This document shows positions 1 through 7,441 of a DNA stretch of 10,879 nucleotides, in pieces (the first letter of the stretch is position 1; every line of letters begins with the position of its first letter). Location of the stretch: contig JAGCTA010000035.1 in NCBI GenBank assembly GCA_017963875.1, forward strand, positions 1-10,879, written 5' to 3'. The notes beneath the pieces were generated by a model. That model searched no databases and was not told the origin of the DNA. It saw only the letters and a program-made list of their open reading frames with translations. The position numbers and the translations under genes were made by a program. Source of the DNA: Victivallales bacterium (GTDB taxonomy: Bacteria > Verrucomicrobiota > Lentisphaeria > Oligosphaerales > Oligosphaeraceae).

Positions 1-247
1 GATTGAGGAGATCGCAGCGGCCGAGCTGACAGACGAGGACGAGACTCTTGCAGAGCGGCATGCGGCCGCTGCCCATGCTGAGGAGATAGCCGAGAACGCG
101 AACGCGGTCACCGAAGCGCTCGGCGGGGACGAGGGAGCGGCCGCGATTATCGCCTCGGTGCGTCCGCGTCTTGCCGCCGTCGCAAGGCATCTTCCGCAGG
201 CGGAGGCATGGCTTGGCGAAGCCGAGGAGAACAATCGAGTAGTTTTA

Positions 248-256
248 TGTTATAAC
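248..256 (+). promoter_or_regulatory. Possible extended -10 promoter for the beta-helix gene
   Basis: TG-T-TATAAC (TG at 248-249, hexamer at 251-256) reads as an extended -10 element. It would start transcription near base 263, leaving a short leader with the SD. No TTGACA-like -35 is seen at 16-18 bp spacing, which extended -10 promoters can tolerate. It lies in A+T-rich DNA just after the recN break, so the downstream gene probably does not depend on recN transcription. Confidence 0.35.
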
Positions 257-273
257 GTAACCAATTGCAACCA

Positions 274-278
274 AAGGA
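274..278 (+). promoter_or_regulatory. Ribosome binding site deciding the ATG-286 start
   Basis: AAGGA sits 7 nt before the ATG at 286. It favours this start over the in-frame TTG at 265, which would place the SD inside the gene and add seven residues ahead of an otherwise standard signal peptide. Confidence 0.65.
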
Positions 279-285
279 AAAGAAC

Positions 286-2214
286 ATGAATTGGCGAATC
301 AAACTTTCGACGATTGCAACCGCACTTTTACTTTCACTGTCTTTGCGTGCCGCACCTGACGTGGTCAAGGCGAGTTCTTTCGGCTTCAACGCGGAGGACG
401 CGACCGAATGTCTTCAGGCGGCGATCAATTCAGGCGCTAGGAAGGTGATTATCGACAATGTCGGCAAGGAGTGGATTGTCCGACCTCTCAAACTGCGCAG
501 CAATCTAGAACTTGTGTTTGAGGATGATGTTGTGTTGCTTGCGAAGGAAAACGAGTTCAAGGCTAGGAATGCGTCGATGTTTTCAGGCGGAAACATCCAG
601 AACGTCAGCATCATCGGCGGCAAGAACTGCGTTATTAGGATGCGCAAGAAGGACTACCTCGACGAAAGCCGCTACGAGAAGGCAGAGTGGCGGCACGGCA
701 TAGGCCTCCATGGCGCAGATGGTTTCGTGCTGAAGAACATGACAATTCAGTCGACAGGCGGCGACGGACTGTATCTCGGCTGCGCGGGAACCAAGGCGTG
801 CAACAATGTGCTTGTTGAGAACTGTGTGTTTGACGACAACAACCGACAGGGACTGACAGTCATCGGGAGCGACAATACGCTCATCAAGAACTGCGTGATG
901 AAAAACACTTGGGGAACGAACCCAATGGCGGGCATCGGAATCGAACCGAACAATGTTTACGGTACAATGACCAACCTCGTATTCGAGAACTGCGAGTGCT
1001 ACGGCAACGCATGGATCGGCGGCTATCTGCACAACTGGAACCTTGACCCAATCAAGACGCCGCCGATTTCAGTCACGTTCATAAATTGCAATTTCCACGA
1101 CAACACGTTAGGCGGATTCTCCGTTTACGGTGTCAAGAAAGGTGGTCGCGTGGTGCACGGCACTGCGGATTTCATCAGATGCAATTTCACGGGAGACGAA
1201 TTGTACGCGCTGGCTTTCTGCAGCCTGACCATGGACGGGTTCAAGGTGACGCTGAAGGACTGTGTTGCTTCGGTGACCGCCAAGTCAAAAGCGGCAGTCT
1301 GGCTCAAGACGGAAATGTTTGAGCCGTATGGCAATGTGGATTTCGGCAACCTGAAGATCCGCGACGAAGTCGAGCGCGAGCCGATTCAGGCGACACCGAT
1401 GAGGCTTCAGGGCATGGACACCATCTATGGAACGCCTGTGGTGGCGGTCGGCGACGGCCCGTACAAGGCCATCGATCTGGCACCGATTATGGCTGCGAGG
1501 CCGAAAAGTGATCTGGGCTTGGAGGCAGCGAAGCAGACGGAGTTCGTCGCCGTAGACTACATGGCGGGCGCCGACGGCCCAGGGGTAAAGGCGGGCGAAA
1601 AGGTCCGCCTGCGCGGCTCGAACACATTTGTCCAGTGTGTCAGAAAGGGCACGACGGCACGCGTCCATCTGTGGACGGACAAACTGGTTGAACGTGATAC
1701 CAAAGTCGACCCGCAGAAGATCGTAATTGAGAATAGCAAGGGCAAGGCGGTCAAGAGCGTCATGGTCGATGAAAACGAGCAGGTCGTCGAACTGACCTCG
1801 CCTACTGAGGACGAAGTGTACATGTTCAAGTTTGGTGGACGTCATCCGTTCCATGTGTGGAGCGAAGCGCCAGGGCATGGCATGATTGCGGCCAATTTGA
1901 GTCCTTTCTGCACGTCCTCCACCTGGTATTTTGTCGTACCTGCGGCATTGAAAAAAGTTAGCGTGATGGTGTGTGCGTCTGAACTGGAGTCTGCGGTTGC
2001 GTGCCTTTACGACGCGAACGGAAAAGCACTCATGGAGCCGAAGCATGTCACTGACATTGATCTTTTGAACGTTTCGCGTCAGCCGACAGAGAAAGATGAA
2101 ATCTGGAGCATCCGTTTTACAAAGACGGTCGAGGACTATTCGTTCACGCTGATGGGCGATTTGGATCCCATCGTTTTCAGCGACCCGCAGAACGTCATCA
2201 TAAGAAAGAAATAG
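286..2214 (+). CDS. Secreted right-handed beta-helix protein (pectate-lyase/GH28-like fold)
   Basis: This 642-aa protein is predicted to be exported. Residues 1-22 form a signal peptide (MNWRIK, then a leucine/alanine core ending SLRA), with likely cleavage before APD. Residues about 30-90 resemble the entry strand of pectate-lyase-3/GH28-type helices: a 'GFNAEDATECLQAAINSG' helix, then strands 'KVIID' and 'LELVFEDDVVLLA'. Residues about 100-345 are parallel beta-helix rungs with recurrent 'xxNCxFxxNxxxG' turns (NCVFDDN, NCVMKNT, NCECYGN, NCNFHDN, RCNFTGD). The segment STGGDGLYLG (156-165) and 'AGIGIEPNN' (215-223) match a beta-helix type frequent in PVC bacteria. Residues about 420-642 appear to be one or two extra beta-sandwich domains that I do not recognise. 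The fold suggests binding or cleaving of an acidic or decorated polysaccharide outside the cytoplasm, but I cannot assign catalytic residues, and a non-enzymatic role is possible. It has its own SD and probable promoter, and a repeat-filled gap separates it from the next gene. Confidence 0.82.
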   Translation: MNWRIKLSTIATALLLSLSLRAAPDVVKASSFGFNAEDATECLQAAINSGARKVIIDNVGKEWIVRPLKLRSNLELVFEDDVVLLAKENEFKARNASMFSGGNIQNVSIIGGKNCVIRMRKKDYLDESRYEKAEWRHGIGLHGADGFVLKNMTIQSTGGDGLYLGCAGTKACNNVLVENCVFDDNNRQGLTVIGSDNTLIKNCVMKNTWGTNPMAGIGIEPNNVYGTMTNLVFENCECYGNAWIGGYLHNWNLDPIKTPPISVTFINCNFHDNTLGGFSVYGVKKGGRVVHGTADFIRCNFTGDELYALAFCSLTMDGFKVTLKDCVASVTAKSKAAVWLKTEMFEPYGNVDFGNLKIRDEVEREPIQATPMRLQGMDTIYGTPVVAVGDGPYKAIDLAPIMAARPKSDLGLEAAKQTEFVAVDYMAGADGPGVKAGEKVRLRGSNTFVQCVRKGTTARVHLWTDKLVERDTKVDPQKIVIENSKGKAVKSVMVDENEQVVELTSPTEDEVYMFKFGGRHPFHVWSEAPGHGMIAANLSPFCTSSTWYFVVPAALKKVSVMVCASELESAVACLYDANGKALMEPKHVTDIDLLNVSRQPTEKDEIWSIRFTKTVEDYSFTLMGDLDPIVFSDPQNVIIRKK

Positions 2215-2260
2215 GTAGTAGCGAGGGCAGGACGCTAATACTCCAAATTTAAGCATTATG

Positions 2261-2423
2261 GGACTAATAGGACCTATGGGACACATGAGACAACTCAAAC
2301 TATTTCATCTGTCCCATCTGTCTCAAATGTCCCATTTGTCTGGACCAATAGGACCCTATGGGACACATGAGACAACTCAAACTATTTCATCTGTCCCATC
2401 TGTCTCAAATGTCCCATTCGTCC
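2261..2423. repeat. Tandem 81/82-bp repeat made of 9-mers with internal dyad
   Basis: Copy 1 is 2261-2341 and copy 2 is 2342-2423. They differ by three substitutions and one extra C in copy 2, after position 2353. Copy 1 splits exactly into nine 9-mers: GGACTAATA, GGACCTATG, GGACACATG, AGACAACTC, spacer AAACTATTT, then CATCTGTCC, CATCTGTCT, CAAATGTCC, CATTTGTCT. The last four are reverse-complement forms of the first type (consensus RGACANATG), so each copy is four forward words, a spacer and four reverse words, and could fold as a hairpin. The best local stem in copy 1 pairs 2278-2292 with 2319-2333 (13 of 15). The short reading frames through it look like by-products of the periodicity. No T-run follows, so it is not a classical terminator. 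Confidence 0.9.
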
Positions 2424-2464
2424 CACAAAAGTCAGGAGTATGTGCGTCTCGTCGTTGACAACAC

Positions 2465-2471
2465 AAAGGAG
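2465..2471 (+). promoter_or_regulatory. Ribosome binding site of the M18 aminopeptidase gene
   Basis: AAAGGAG is a strong SD. It is 11 nt before ATG-2483 and 5 nt before an in-frame TTG at 2477. ATG is preferred by codon type, although the TTG spacing is also tolerable. The choice changes only two N-terminal residues. Confidence 0.6.
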
Positions 2472-2482
2472 CAAAATTGGAT

Positions 2483-3940
2483 ATGGCAACAAAAAAGAAA
2501 ACGAAAAAAGAGGCGGCGGCGACGTCGGTCAGCGAGTGGAAGCGCGAGCAGGGCTGGGATAAACTGAATGAGGACGAACTCAAGAGGCTTGAGAAATACA
2601 ATGGGGAATACATTGATTTTCTGAGCAGGGCGAAAACAGAGCGTCTCGCTCATGACATCGCGCTTGACATGGCGAAAAAGGCAGGCTTCAAGAATCTTGA
2701 TGACCTTGCGCGTGCGGGCAAAAAACTCAAGGCAGGCGACCGCGTTTACCGCTCATGCTACGGCAAGACGCTTTTCCTCGCGCAGATCGGCTCCGAACCA
2801 TTGGAGAACGGCATGAACCTCGTCGGTTCGCATATCGACTCACCGAGGCTGGATGCCAAGCCGTTCCCGCTTTACGAGGATTCGCAACTTGTTCTTATCG
2901 ATACGCATTACTACGGTGGAATCAAAAAATACCAGTGGGTAACGATTCCACTGGCGCTTCACGGCGTCGTCTATAAGAAAAACGGCGAAAAAGTCCAACT
3001 GGATATCGGCGAAAAGCCAACGGATCCCGTGTTCATGATTACGGACATCCTGCCGCATCTCGGACAGGAGCAGGCGGAAAAGAAACTTGGGACGGCTTTC
3101 AAGGGCGAGGAACTCAATGTGCTTATTGCCAGCCGTCCTGTCGACAAGAAAGATGATGTCAAAGACGTCAAGGACAAGACGAAACTGCGCATCCTTCGGC
3201 TGCTTCGAGATTCGTATGGAATTGAGGAGGAGGATTTTGCAAGCGCAGAACTGGAAATCGTCCCCGCAGGCGGTGCAAGAGAATTAGGCTTGGACCGTTC
3301 GATGGTTGTCGGCTATGGACAGGATGACCGCGTATGCGCGTTTGCGGCAGTCAAGGCCATGTTGGATAGCACGGATGTACCACAGCGCACGCGTGCGGCT
3401 GTCATCTGCGACAAGGAGGAAATCGGGTCGTATGGCCAGACGGGCATGGATTCAACATTCATGGAGAACAACGTCGCCGAACTGGTGGCTTTGACGGCTG
3501 CGCATGGTGGCAGTGAATTGATGGTTCGCCGTTGCTTGGAGCGTTCCATGATGATTTCAGGCGATGTCTGTGCCTTGCATGATCCGCAGTTTGGAGAGGT
3601 TAGCAGCCCGAATAACATGGCGAAAATCAACTGTGGCATCTCAATCTGTAAATATACGGGGGCACGTGGTAAGAGCGGTTCCAGCGATGCGAGCGCCGAA
3701 TTTATGTCAAAGGTTCGCAAGTGCTTTAACGACAACGGCGTCGTATGGCAGATGAGCGAATTGGGCAAGGTGGATGTCGGTGGCGGCGGAACCATAGCGC
3801 TTTATCTCGCAAGGTATGGCATGTGCGTCGTTGACTGCGGTGTCGGACTGTTCAACATGCATGCCCCCATGGAAATCGCTGGAAAACTCGATATCTACAT
3901 GGGGTACAAGGCATACAAGGCGTTCTTGGCAATTGAGTGA
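2483..3940 (+). CDS. M18 family zinc aminopeptidase (aminopeptidase I type)
   Basis: This 485-aa cytoplasmic metallopeptidase is predicted to remove N-terminal, probably acidic or neutral, residues from peptides. The M18 metal-site motifs are in order: SHIDSPRLDAKP (His117, Asp119), GQDDRVCA (Asp281/Asp282), CDKEEIGS (Glu312/Glu313) and C-terminal NMHAPMEI (His460). The inserted domain typical of M18 enzymes lies between the first and second motifs, with 'PLALHGVVY' and 'PHLGQEQAEK'. A Lys/Asp-rich stretch (about 221-234, DKKDDVKDVKDK) is a likely surface loop in it. Length is normal for the family. There is no signal peptide; the lysine-rich N-terminus (MATKKKTKKE) has no hydrophobic core. 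M18 enzymes commonly form large dodecameric assemblies. It is followed after 42 bp by the oxidoreductase gene, with a T7 run but no good hairpin between, so read-through is likely. The family call is firm; substrate preference is inference. Confidence 0.93.
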   Translation: MATKKKTKKEAAATSVSEWKREQGWDKLNEDELKRLEKYNGEYIDFLSRAKTERLAHDIALDMAKKAGFKNLDDLARAGKKLKAGDRVYRSCYGKTLFLAQIGSEPLENGMNLVGSHIDSPRLDAKPFPLYEDSQLVLIDTHYYGGIKKYQWVTIPLALHGVVYKKNGEKVQLDIGEKPTDPVFMITDILPHLGQEQAEKKLGTAFKGEELNVLIASRPVDKKDDVKDVKDKTKLRILRLLRDSYGIEEEDFASAELEIVPAGGARELGLDRSMVVGYGQDDRVCAFAAVKAMLDSTDVPQRTRAAVICDKEEIGSYGQTGMDSTFMENNVAELVALTAAHGGSELMVRRCLERSMMISGDVCALHDPQFGEVSSPNNMAKINCGISICKYTGARGKSGSSDASAEFMSKVRKCFNDNGVVWQMSELGKVDVGGGGTIALYLARYGMCVVDCGVGLFNMHAPMEIAGKLDIYMGYKAYKAFLAIE

Positions 3941-3982
3941 TATACGCGTTTTTTTCAGCGATAGTTTCTGGAGTGGCAAACA

Positions 3983-5257
3983 ATGGAAAGCATTGGAGAT
4001 ATTAAAGATGTGAATTTGGTGCCTGCGCAGTGCCTGGGCGGGCGCGGGAGACGTGGGGCCAATGATCGCATCAACCATGCGATCATCGGTGTTGGAGGCA
4101 TGGGGCAATCCCATATCGGCTATGTCCTGAACGATCCGCAGGCAAGGCTGGTTGCCGTCTGCGACGTGTTCAAGTCGCGGCGCGAGGCATCGGCGGAACG
4201 TGCGAGGGCCGCAGGCCACGACTGCTGTCGGCCCTATCATGATTTCCGCGAGATGATTGACAGGGAGGACATTGATGTCGTCCATGTCGTGACGCCGCCT
4301 CATTGGCACGCACTCCAGAACATCTCTGCGCTGAATGCGGGGTGCGATGTTTGGGCGGAGAAGCCGATGACGCGCACAATCGCCGAGGGAAAGGCGGTCG
4401 CGGAGGCTGTTCGCCGCAATGGCCGTGTGTTCAGGCTGAATACGTGGTTCCGCCTGTATGGGCAGTTCTACGGACTTGGGACCACCGTTGAACCACTGGC
4501 GAGATTGGTTCGCAGCGGTGCTCTTGGCTGGCCGCTGACGGTCCGAATCAGCGCTCATACGGGATTCGCATGGAAGGCCTCCATGTGGACGGGGAAGTTG
4601 GGGCTTGCTCCAGAGCCCGTGCCCGATGATTTGGATTATGACCTCTGGCTGGGACCAGCCCCCTGGAAACCCTATACGTCTCATCGCACGTCTCCATCTT
4701 TCCGTGGTTATTGGGATTATGACGGCGGTGGCTTGGCGGACATGGGGCAGCATTATCTTGACCCCGTTCAGTATATTCTTGGCAAAGATGAGACAAGCCC
4801 CGTTGAAATTGAGGCAGTGGCTCCATGGCCGCAGCATCCAGATGTTGTCGGAATGTGGGGGCAGGTCTATATGAAGTATGCCGATGGCTGCAAAATCATT
4901 CTCGAATCCTGTGAATGGGGCGATGAGGAGACAAAGGGGAAGCCGTTTATCGAGGGACCAGAAGGAAAGGTTTATCAAGGGTTCAGGACAGAACCAGAAT
5001 CCCTTGCGACTTTGGTCACGACTCTTCCCGAGATGCCGCCGCAGGTGAAGGATTTCAATGTGTCCATCCGTACCAGAAAGCCCTTCGGACTGAATGAAAC
5101 GAACGGCAACCGCAGCAATATTCTCGTGCATCTGGCGAACATAGCCATCAGGACAGGTCGAAAACTGCATTTTGACCCAGTCTCCATGCGGTTTATCAAT
5201 GACCCAGAGGCCAATCGCCTTGCAGAACAGCCGATGCGTGCACCTTGGCATCTGTAG
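3983..5257 (+). CDS. Gfo/Idh/MocA family NAD(P)-dependent oxidoreductase, probably sugar-directed
   Basis: This 424-aa protein has an N-terminal Rossmann domain with nucleotide-binding loop GVGGMG (36-41) after strand 'HAII', then 'VAVCDVF' (57-63). 'VTPPHWHA' (103-110) and 'EKPMT' (126-130, Lys127 being the conserved family lysine) complete the cofactor side. The C-terminal domain carries 'LDYDLWLGPAP' and 'GGGLADMGQHYLD' (248-260), whose Asp253/His257 correspond to the usual substrate or catalytic residues. This matches the bacterial-type C-terminal domain abundant in Planctomycetota and Verrucomicrobiota. Such enzymes oxidise or reduce hydroxyls of sugars, inositols or glycosides; the substrate here is unknown. 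The start is ATG-3983 with GGAG 9 nt upstream and an in-frame stop at 3962-3964. Many relatives begin with a Tat signal. Here the post-signal linker (VPAQCLGGRGRRGANDRINHA) is kept, but only about 12 ordinary residues precede it, so the protein should be cytoplasmic. It lies in a tight run with the HEAT-repeat gene. Confidence 0.9.
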   Translation: MESIGDIKDVNLVPAQCLGGRGRRGANDRINHAIIGVGGMGQSHIGYVLNDPQARLVAVCDVFKSRREASAERARAAGHDCCRPYHDFREMIDREDIDVVHVVTPPHWHALQNISALNAGCDVWAEKPMTRTIAEGKAVAEAVRRNGRVFRLNTWFRLYGQFYGLGTTVEPLARLVRSGALGWPLTVRISAHTGFAWKASMWTGKLGLAPEPVPDDLDYDLWLGPAPWKPYTSHRTSPSFRGYWDYDGGGLADMGQHYLDPVQYILGKDETSPVEIEAVAPWPQHPDVVGMWGQVYMKYADGCKIILESCEWGDEETKGKPFIEGPEGKVYQGFRTEPESLATLVTTLPEMPPQVKDFNVSIRTRKPFGLNETNGNRSNILVHLANIAIRTGRKLHFDPVSMRFINDPEANRLAEQPMRAPWHL

Positions 5258-5293
5258 GATATAGGTGCGGACATTTGCGACAATCAGCCAGAG

Positions 5294-5298
5294 AAGGA
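5294..5298 (+). promoter_or_regulatory. Ribosome binding site setting the HEAT-gene start
   Basis: AAGGA, within GAGAAGGAAA, lies 9 nt before ATG-5308. It chooses that start over the in-frame TTG at 5245, which would overlap the end of the oxidoreductase gene. Confidence 0.65.
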
Positions 5299-5307
5299 AA
5301 TACAAAT

Positions 5308-7401
5308 ATGGAAATATGCGTCAAGGAACTTGCTGAAAAACTGCGGAAAGGCGAGAAGGTCGTTGATTTATTGGAGGCATGTGGCGACGATGCGGTCCGT
5401 GAACTGGTCGCCATGCTCAAAAAGGAAAATGATGAGGAAACTGTCAATGCGTCTTTCGCTCTGGAGGCTTTGACAATGCATCATTCGCGCCCTGGCGCGG
5501 ATGCAGAGCGTGAAAAGTTCGCGGCCTGCCTTGCAGCCTGCCTGAAGGACGGGTGTGCAGATGAAGTCGCCAAATGCGTTGTCATCAAGGCGATGCAGTT
5601 ATGCGGCGGTGATGCGGAAGTCCCTGCGCTGGCGGAACAACTTGATGAACCGCGCGTCAGGGATTATGCGATTATGGCTTTGACTGCCATCGGGACGCCA
5701 GCTGCGGGCAAGGCGTTGCTGAAGGCGGCAGAATATGCAGAAAGCGATGTCGCGTTGGAGTATGTCACGGCGTTGGCAACGCTGAAAGTTTCGGATGCCG
5801 CGACTCTTTTGATGAGGCTCTGGCGTACAGCCGATGCTTATCATAGGGTCAATATCATGGACGCTTTGGCTGAAATTGGCTATGATGGCGCAAGCTTTGG
5901 GATGCTTGATGCGTTGGATGGAGCATCGGAGACGGAACGTGCTGGGGCGCGGTCGGCTATTGCGAAACTTGCTAGAAATATGGAATGCCATGAAATGGCC
6001 GAAGGTTTGGCTAGGGAATATGATGGGCGTGAACCTGGCGAAGCGAGCATCGCTGTGATGCTTGACAACGTGGGAGACCGTCGAACCATCATGTCTAGGA
6101 TTCTGAAGGAAATCGCTCATGGCGATGTTGTCCGCAGAGAGGCGATGCTGACGTTGCTTCTTGGGCAGAAGGATGACGAGATCACCCGTGAACTGATTGA
6201 ACTTGCCGATTCGTCATCTGGCGAAGTTCGAGCGGCTATTGTGAGGAATTTGGGACGTCGTCGTGACAGGGGGGCACTTGCGTTCGTCACATGTCAGGTG
6301 ACCAATGATGACTCAAACGTGAGGCAGGCTGCTTTTGAGGCGCTTTCAATGCTTGATGAGTCTATCGCGGGTGATTGCGTCCTGAAAGCGTTGGCGTCTG
6401 ACTCTCAAGAGGATGCCGAGATGCTGAAAGCCATCATGGCTCCTCTTGCGGTTGAAGGCTTCGCTGCGCGTGTGGCGGCTGTCGTTCCCAAAGCGAAGGG
6501 TGCGCTGAAAGCCGTCGCTTTGGATTTCCTTGCAGCCAGAGGCTTTACAGAGGGCAGGGCGGTGGTGCTGACGGCGTTGGTGGATTCCGCAGACTGTGTT
6601 CGAATTGCGGCTCTGAAAGCGTTGGCGGTGCTTGGCATCGCTGATGACATCGACGCGATGCTGCCTGCGCTCTCATCGACCGTCGCTGACGAAGTGGCTG
6701 CAGCGCAGGAAACGATGGTCGCTCTTGGAAAGGCGGGCGAAAAAGCCGTGGCAAAACTGCTGTCGGCGTTGGAAGCGGCGGATGTGGCGCGAAAGGTCGC
6801 TCTCTTGCCAGTGATGGCGAAAATCGGCGGAAAACAGGCGTTTGGTGGTGTCGAGGCGAATCTGGGAGCGACGGATGTTGCTGTAGCCCGCGCGGCCCTG
6901 GAGGCGTTGGCCGCCTGGCCCGATGCGTGCGCGGAGAAGACGTTGTGCGCGGTTGTGGAGTCTGCGTCGGACGATATGCGTGAAACGTTGCTGAAAGGGC
7001 TGTTCCGCGTCTGTGCATTGATGACGGGACGAACGGCGTTGGACTGCGTCCCATCGCTTGTTTCAGCACGGGGACTTTGCCGAAATGACGACGAGCGGAA
7101 GTGGCTTCTGGAGGCGATTGGCGAAGTTCGTTGCGAAGAGGCAGTGGAGCAACTGATTCTGCCCGCATTGGCTGACAATGCGCTGCAAGACGTTGCCTTC
7201 GTCACCGCAGTGAAAGTCATCTGTTCTCGCGGAGGAAAGGACGCAGGGTTGAACGGCGTTGCATCGCAAAAGGCACTGGAAGCGGTCGTGGCAAAAACTG
7301 CGGACGACGATCTTCGCAAGAAGGCGGAGGCACAGTTGCGTGAAATGCTGACCGCAGAAGGCGCGGAGGAACGGAAAATGCGCGCGGCTTACGCGTTCTG
7401 A
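5308..7401 (+). CDS. HEAT-repeat alpha-solenoid protein
   Basis: This 697-aa soluble protein consists almost entirely of helical pairs of about 30-36 residues with HEAT signatures, e.g. 'RVRDYAIMALTAIGTPAAGKALLKAA', 'HRVNIMDALAEIGYDGASFGMLDAL', 'EVRAAIVRNLGRRRDRGALAFV', 'NVRQAAFEALSMLDE' and 'CVRIAALKALAVLGIADDIDAML'. The C-terminal part contains 'LPVMAKIGGKQAFGGV' and 'ALEALAAWPDACAEKTLCAVV', a repeat style that I recall from PVC-bacterial HEAT proteins occurring near sugar oxidoreductases or DUF1080-type sugar hydrolases. There is no signal peptide, membrane segment or catalytic motif, so I infer a scaffold or protein-binding role in the cytoplasm. It starts 50 bp after the Gfo/Idh stop with a good SD, suggesting one transcript. 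Codon third positions are G+C-rich (local G+C about 60%), and minus-strand open frames across it are shadows. Its partner is unknown. Confidence 0.85.
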   Translation: MEICVKELAEKLRKGEKVVDLLEACGDDAVRELVAMLKKENDEETVNASFALEALTMHHSRPGADAEREKFAACLAACLKDGCADEVAKCVVIKAMQLCGGDAEVPALAEQLDEPRVRDYAIMALTAIGTPAAGKALLKAAEYAESDVALEYVTALATLKVSDAATLLMRLWRTADAYHRVNIMDALAEIGYDGASFGMLDALDGASETERAGARSAIAKLARNMECHEMAEGLAREYDGREPGEASIAVMLDNVGDRRTIMSRILKEIAHGDVVRREAMLTLLLGQKDDEITRELIELADSSSGEVRAAIVRNLGRRRDRGALAFVTCQVTNDDSNVRQAAFEALSMLDESIAGDCVLKALASDSQEDAEMLKAIMAPLAVEGFAARVAAVVPKAKGALKAVALDFLAARGFTEGRAVVLTALVDSADCVRIAALKALAVLGIADDIDAMLPALSSTVADEVAAAQETMVALGKAGEKAVAKLLSALEAADVARKVALLPVMAKIGGKQAFGGVEANLGATDVAVARAALEALAAWPDACAEKTLCAVVESASDDMRETLLKGLFRVCALMTGRTALDCVPSLVSARGLCRNDDERKWLLEAIGEVRCEEAVEQLILPALADNALQDVAFVTAVKVICSRGGKDAGLNGVASQKALEAVVAKTADDDLRKKAEAQLREMLTAEGAEERKMRAAYAF

Positions 7402-7441
7402 GCAAGAACTTTGAATAAATAGGAAATTATATACTTGGGTT

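Larger units (their letters stand above)
2..289 (+). pseudogene. recN: RecN (DNA repair ATPase) internal fragment, 3'-truncated
   Basis: The frame open from base 2 gives 95 codons beginning IEEIAAAELTDEDETLAERH and continuing with alanine/glutamate-rich helical sequence. This resembles the start of the RecN coiled-coil arm, the family's 'EIxxAxLxxxEDExLxxxxxxLxxxxxI' stretch, roughly residues 190-265 of a protein normally about 550-560 aa. RecN is an SMC-like ATPase acting on DNA double-strand breaks. Similarity ends around base 230 (…AWLGEAEE). The remaining codons (NNRVVLCYNV…) look like read-through of intergenic DNA to a TGA at 287-289, which overlaps the next ATG. The C-terminal half, with the ABC signature and Walker B, is absent from the window, so this copy cannot be a working RecN. 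G+C is about 67% up to base 230 and about 33% in the next 60 bases. The 5' part lies outside the window. The break could be a deletion, an insertion boundary or an assembly join. I am fairly sure of the family, less sure of the cause. Confidence 0.68.
2215..2482. other. Intergenic region between beta-helix gene and aminopeptidase
   Basis: The 268 bp without a gene are mostly the tandem 81/82-bp repeat. Outside it are a 46-bp non-coding stretch after the beta-helix stop and a 59-bp leader carrying the aminopeptidase SD. A TTGACA hexamer at 2455-2460 lacks a usable -10 ahead of the start codon. I see no tRNA, no small gene with good support and no T-tailed terminator hairpin. Confidence 0.7.

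Noticed and set aside
1285..2298. A 337-codon minus-strand open frame
   Set aside because: It is antisense to the beta-helix gene, extends into the repeat region and gives low-complexity Arg/His-rich protein without motifs.
2258..2458. Small + strand ORF giving a Gly-Pro/Ser-His-rich peptide
   Set aside because: It is formed by the 9-bp-phased repeats, where periods divisible by three keep frames open. It has no ribosome binding site.
2455..2484. TTGACA at 2455-2460 as a -35 box for the aminopeptidase gene
   Set aside because: At 17-bp spacing the -10 would overlap the start codon and is a poor match (TGGATA).
3941..3982. Intrinsic terminator after the M18 gene at the T7 run
   Set aside because: No stable G+C-rich hairpin precedes the T-run, so transcription into the oxidoreductase gene is more likely.
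3707..5305. A 532-codon open frame on the minus strand
   Set aside because: It runs antisense across the end of the M18 gene and the whole Gfo/Idh gene, both with clear family motifs. Its translation has no recognisable domain, so it is a shadow of coding bias.
6405..7319. A 304-codon minus-strand open frame rich in Ala/Ser/Thr
   Set aside because: It is a shadow of the Ala-rich HEAT-repeat gene; the composition mirrors GCG/GCC codons on the other strand.
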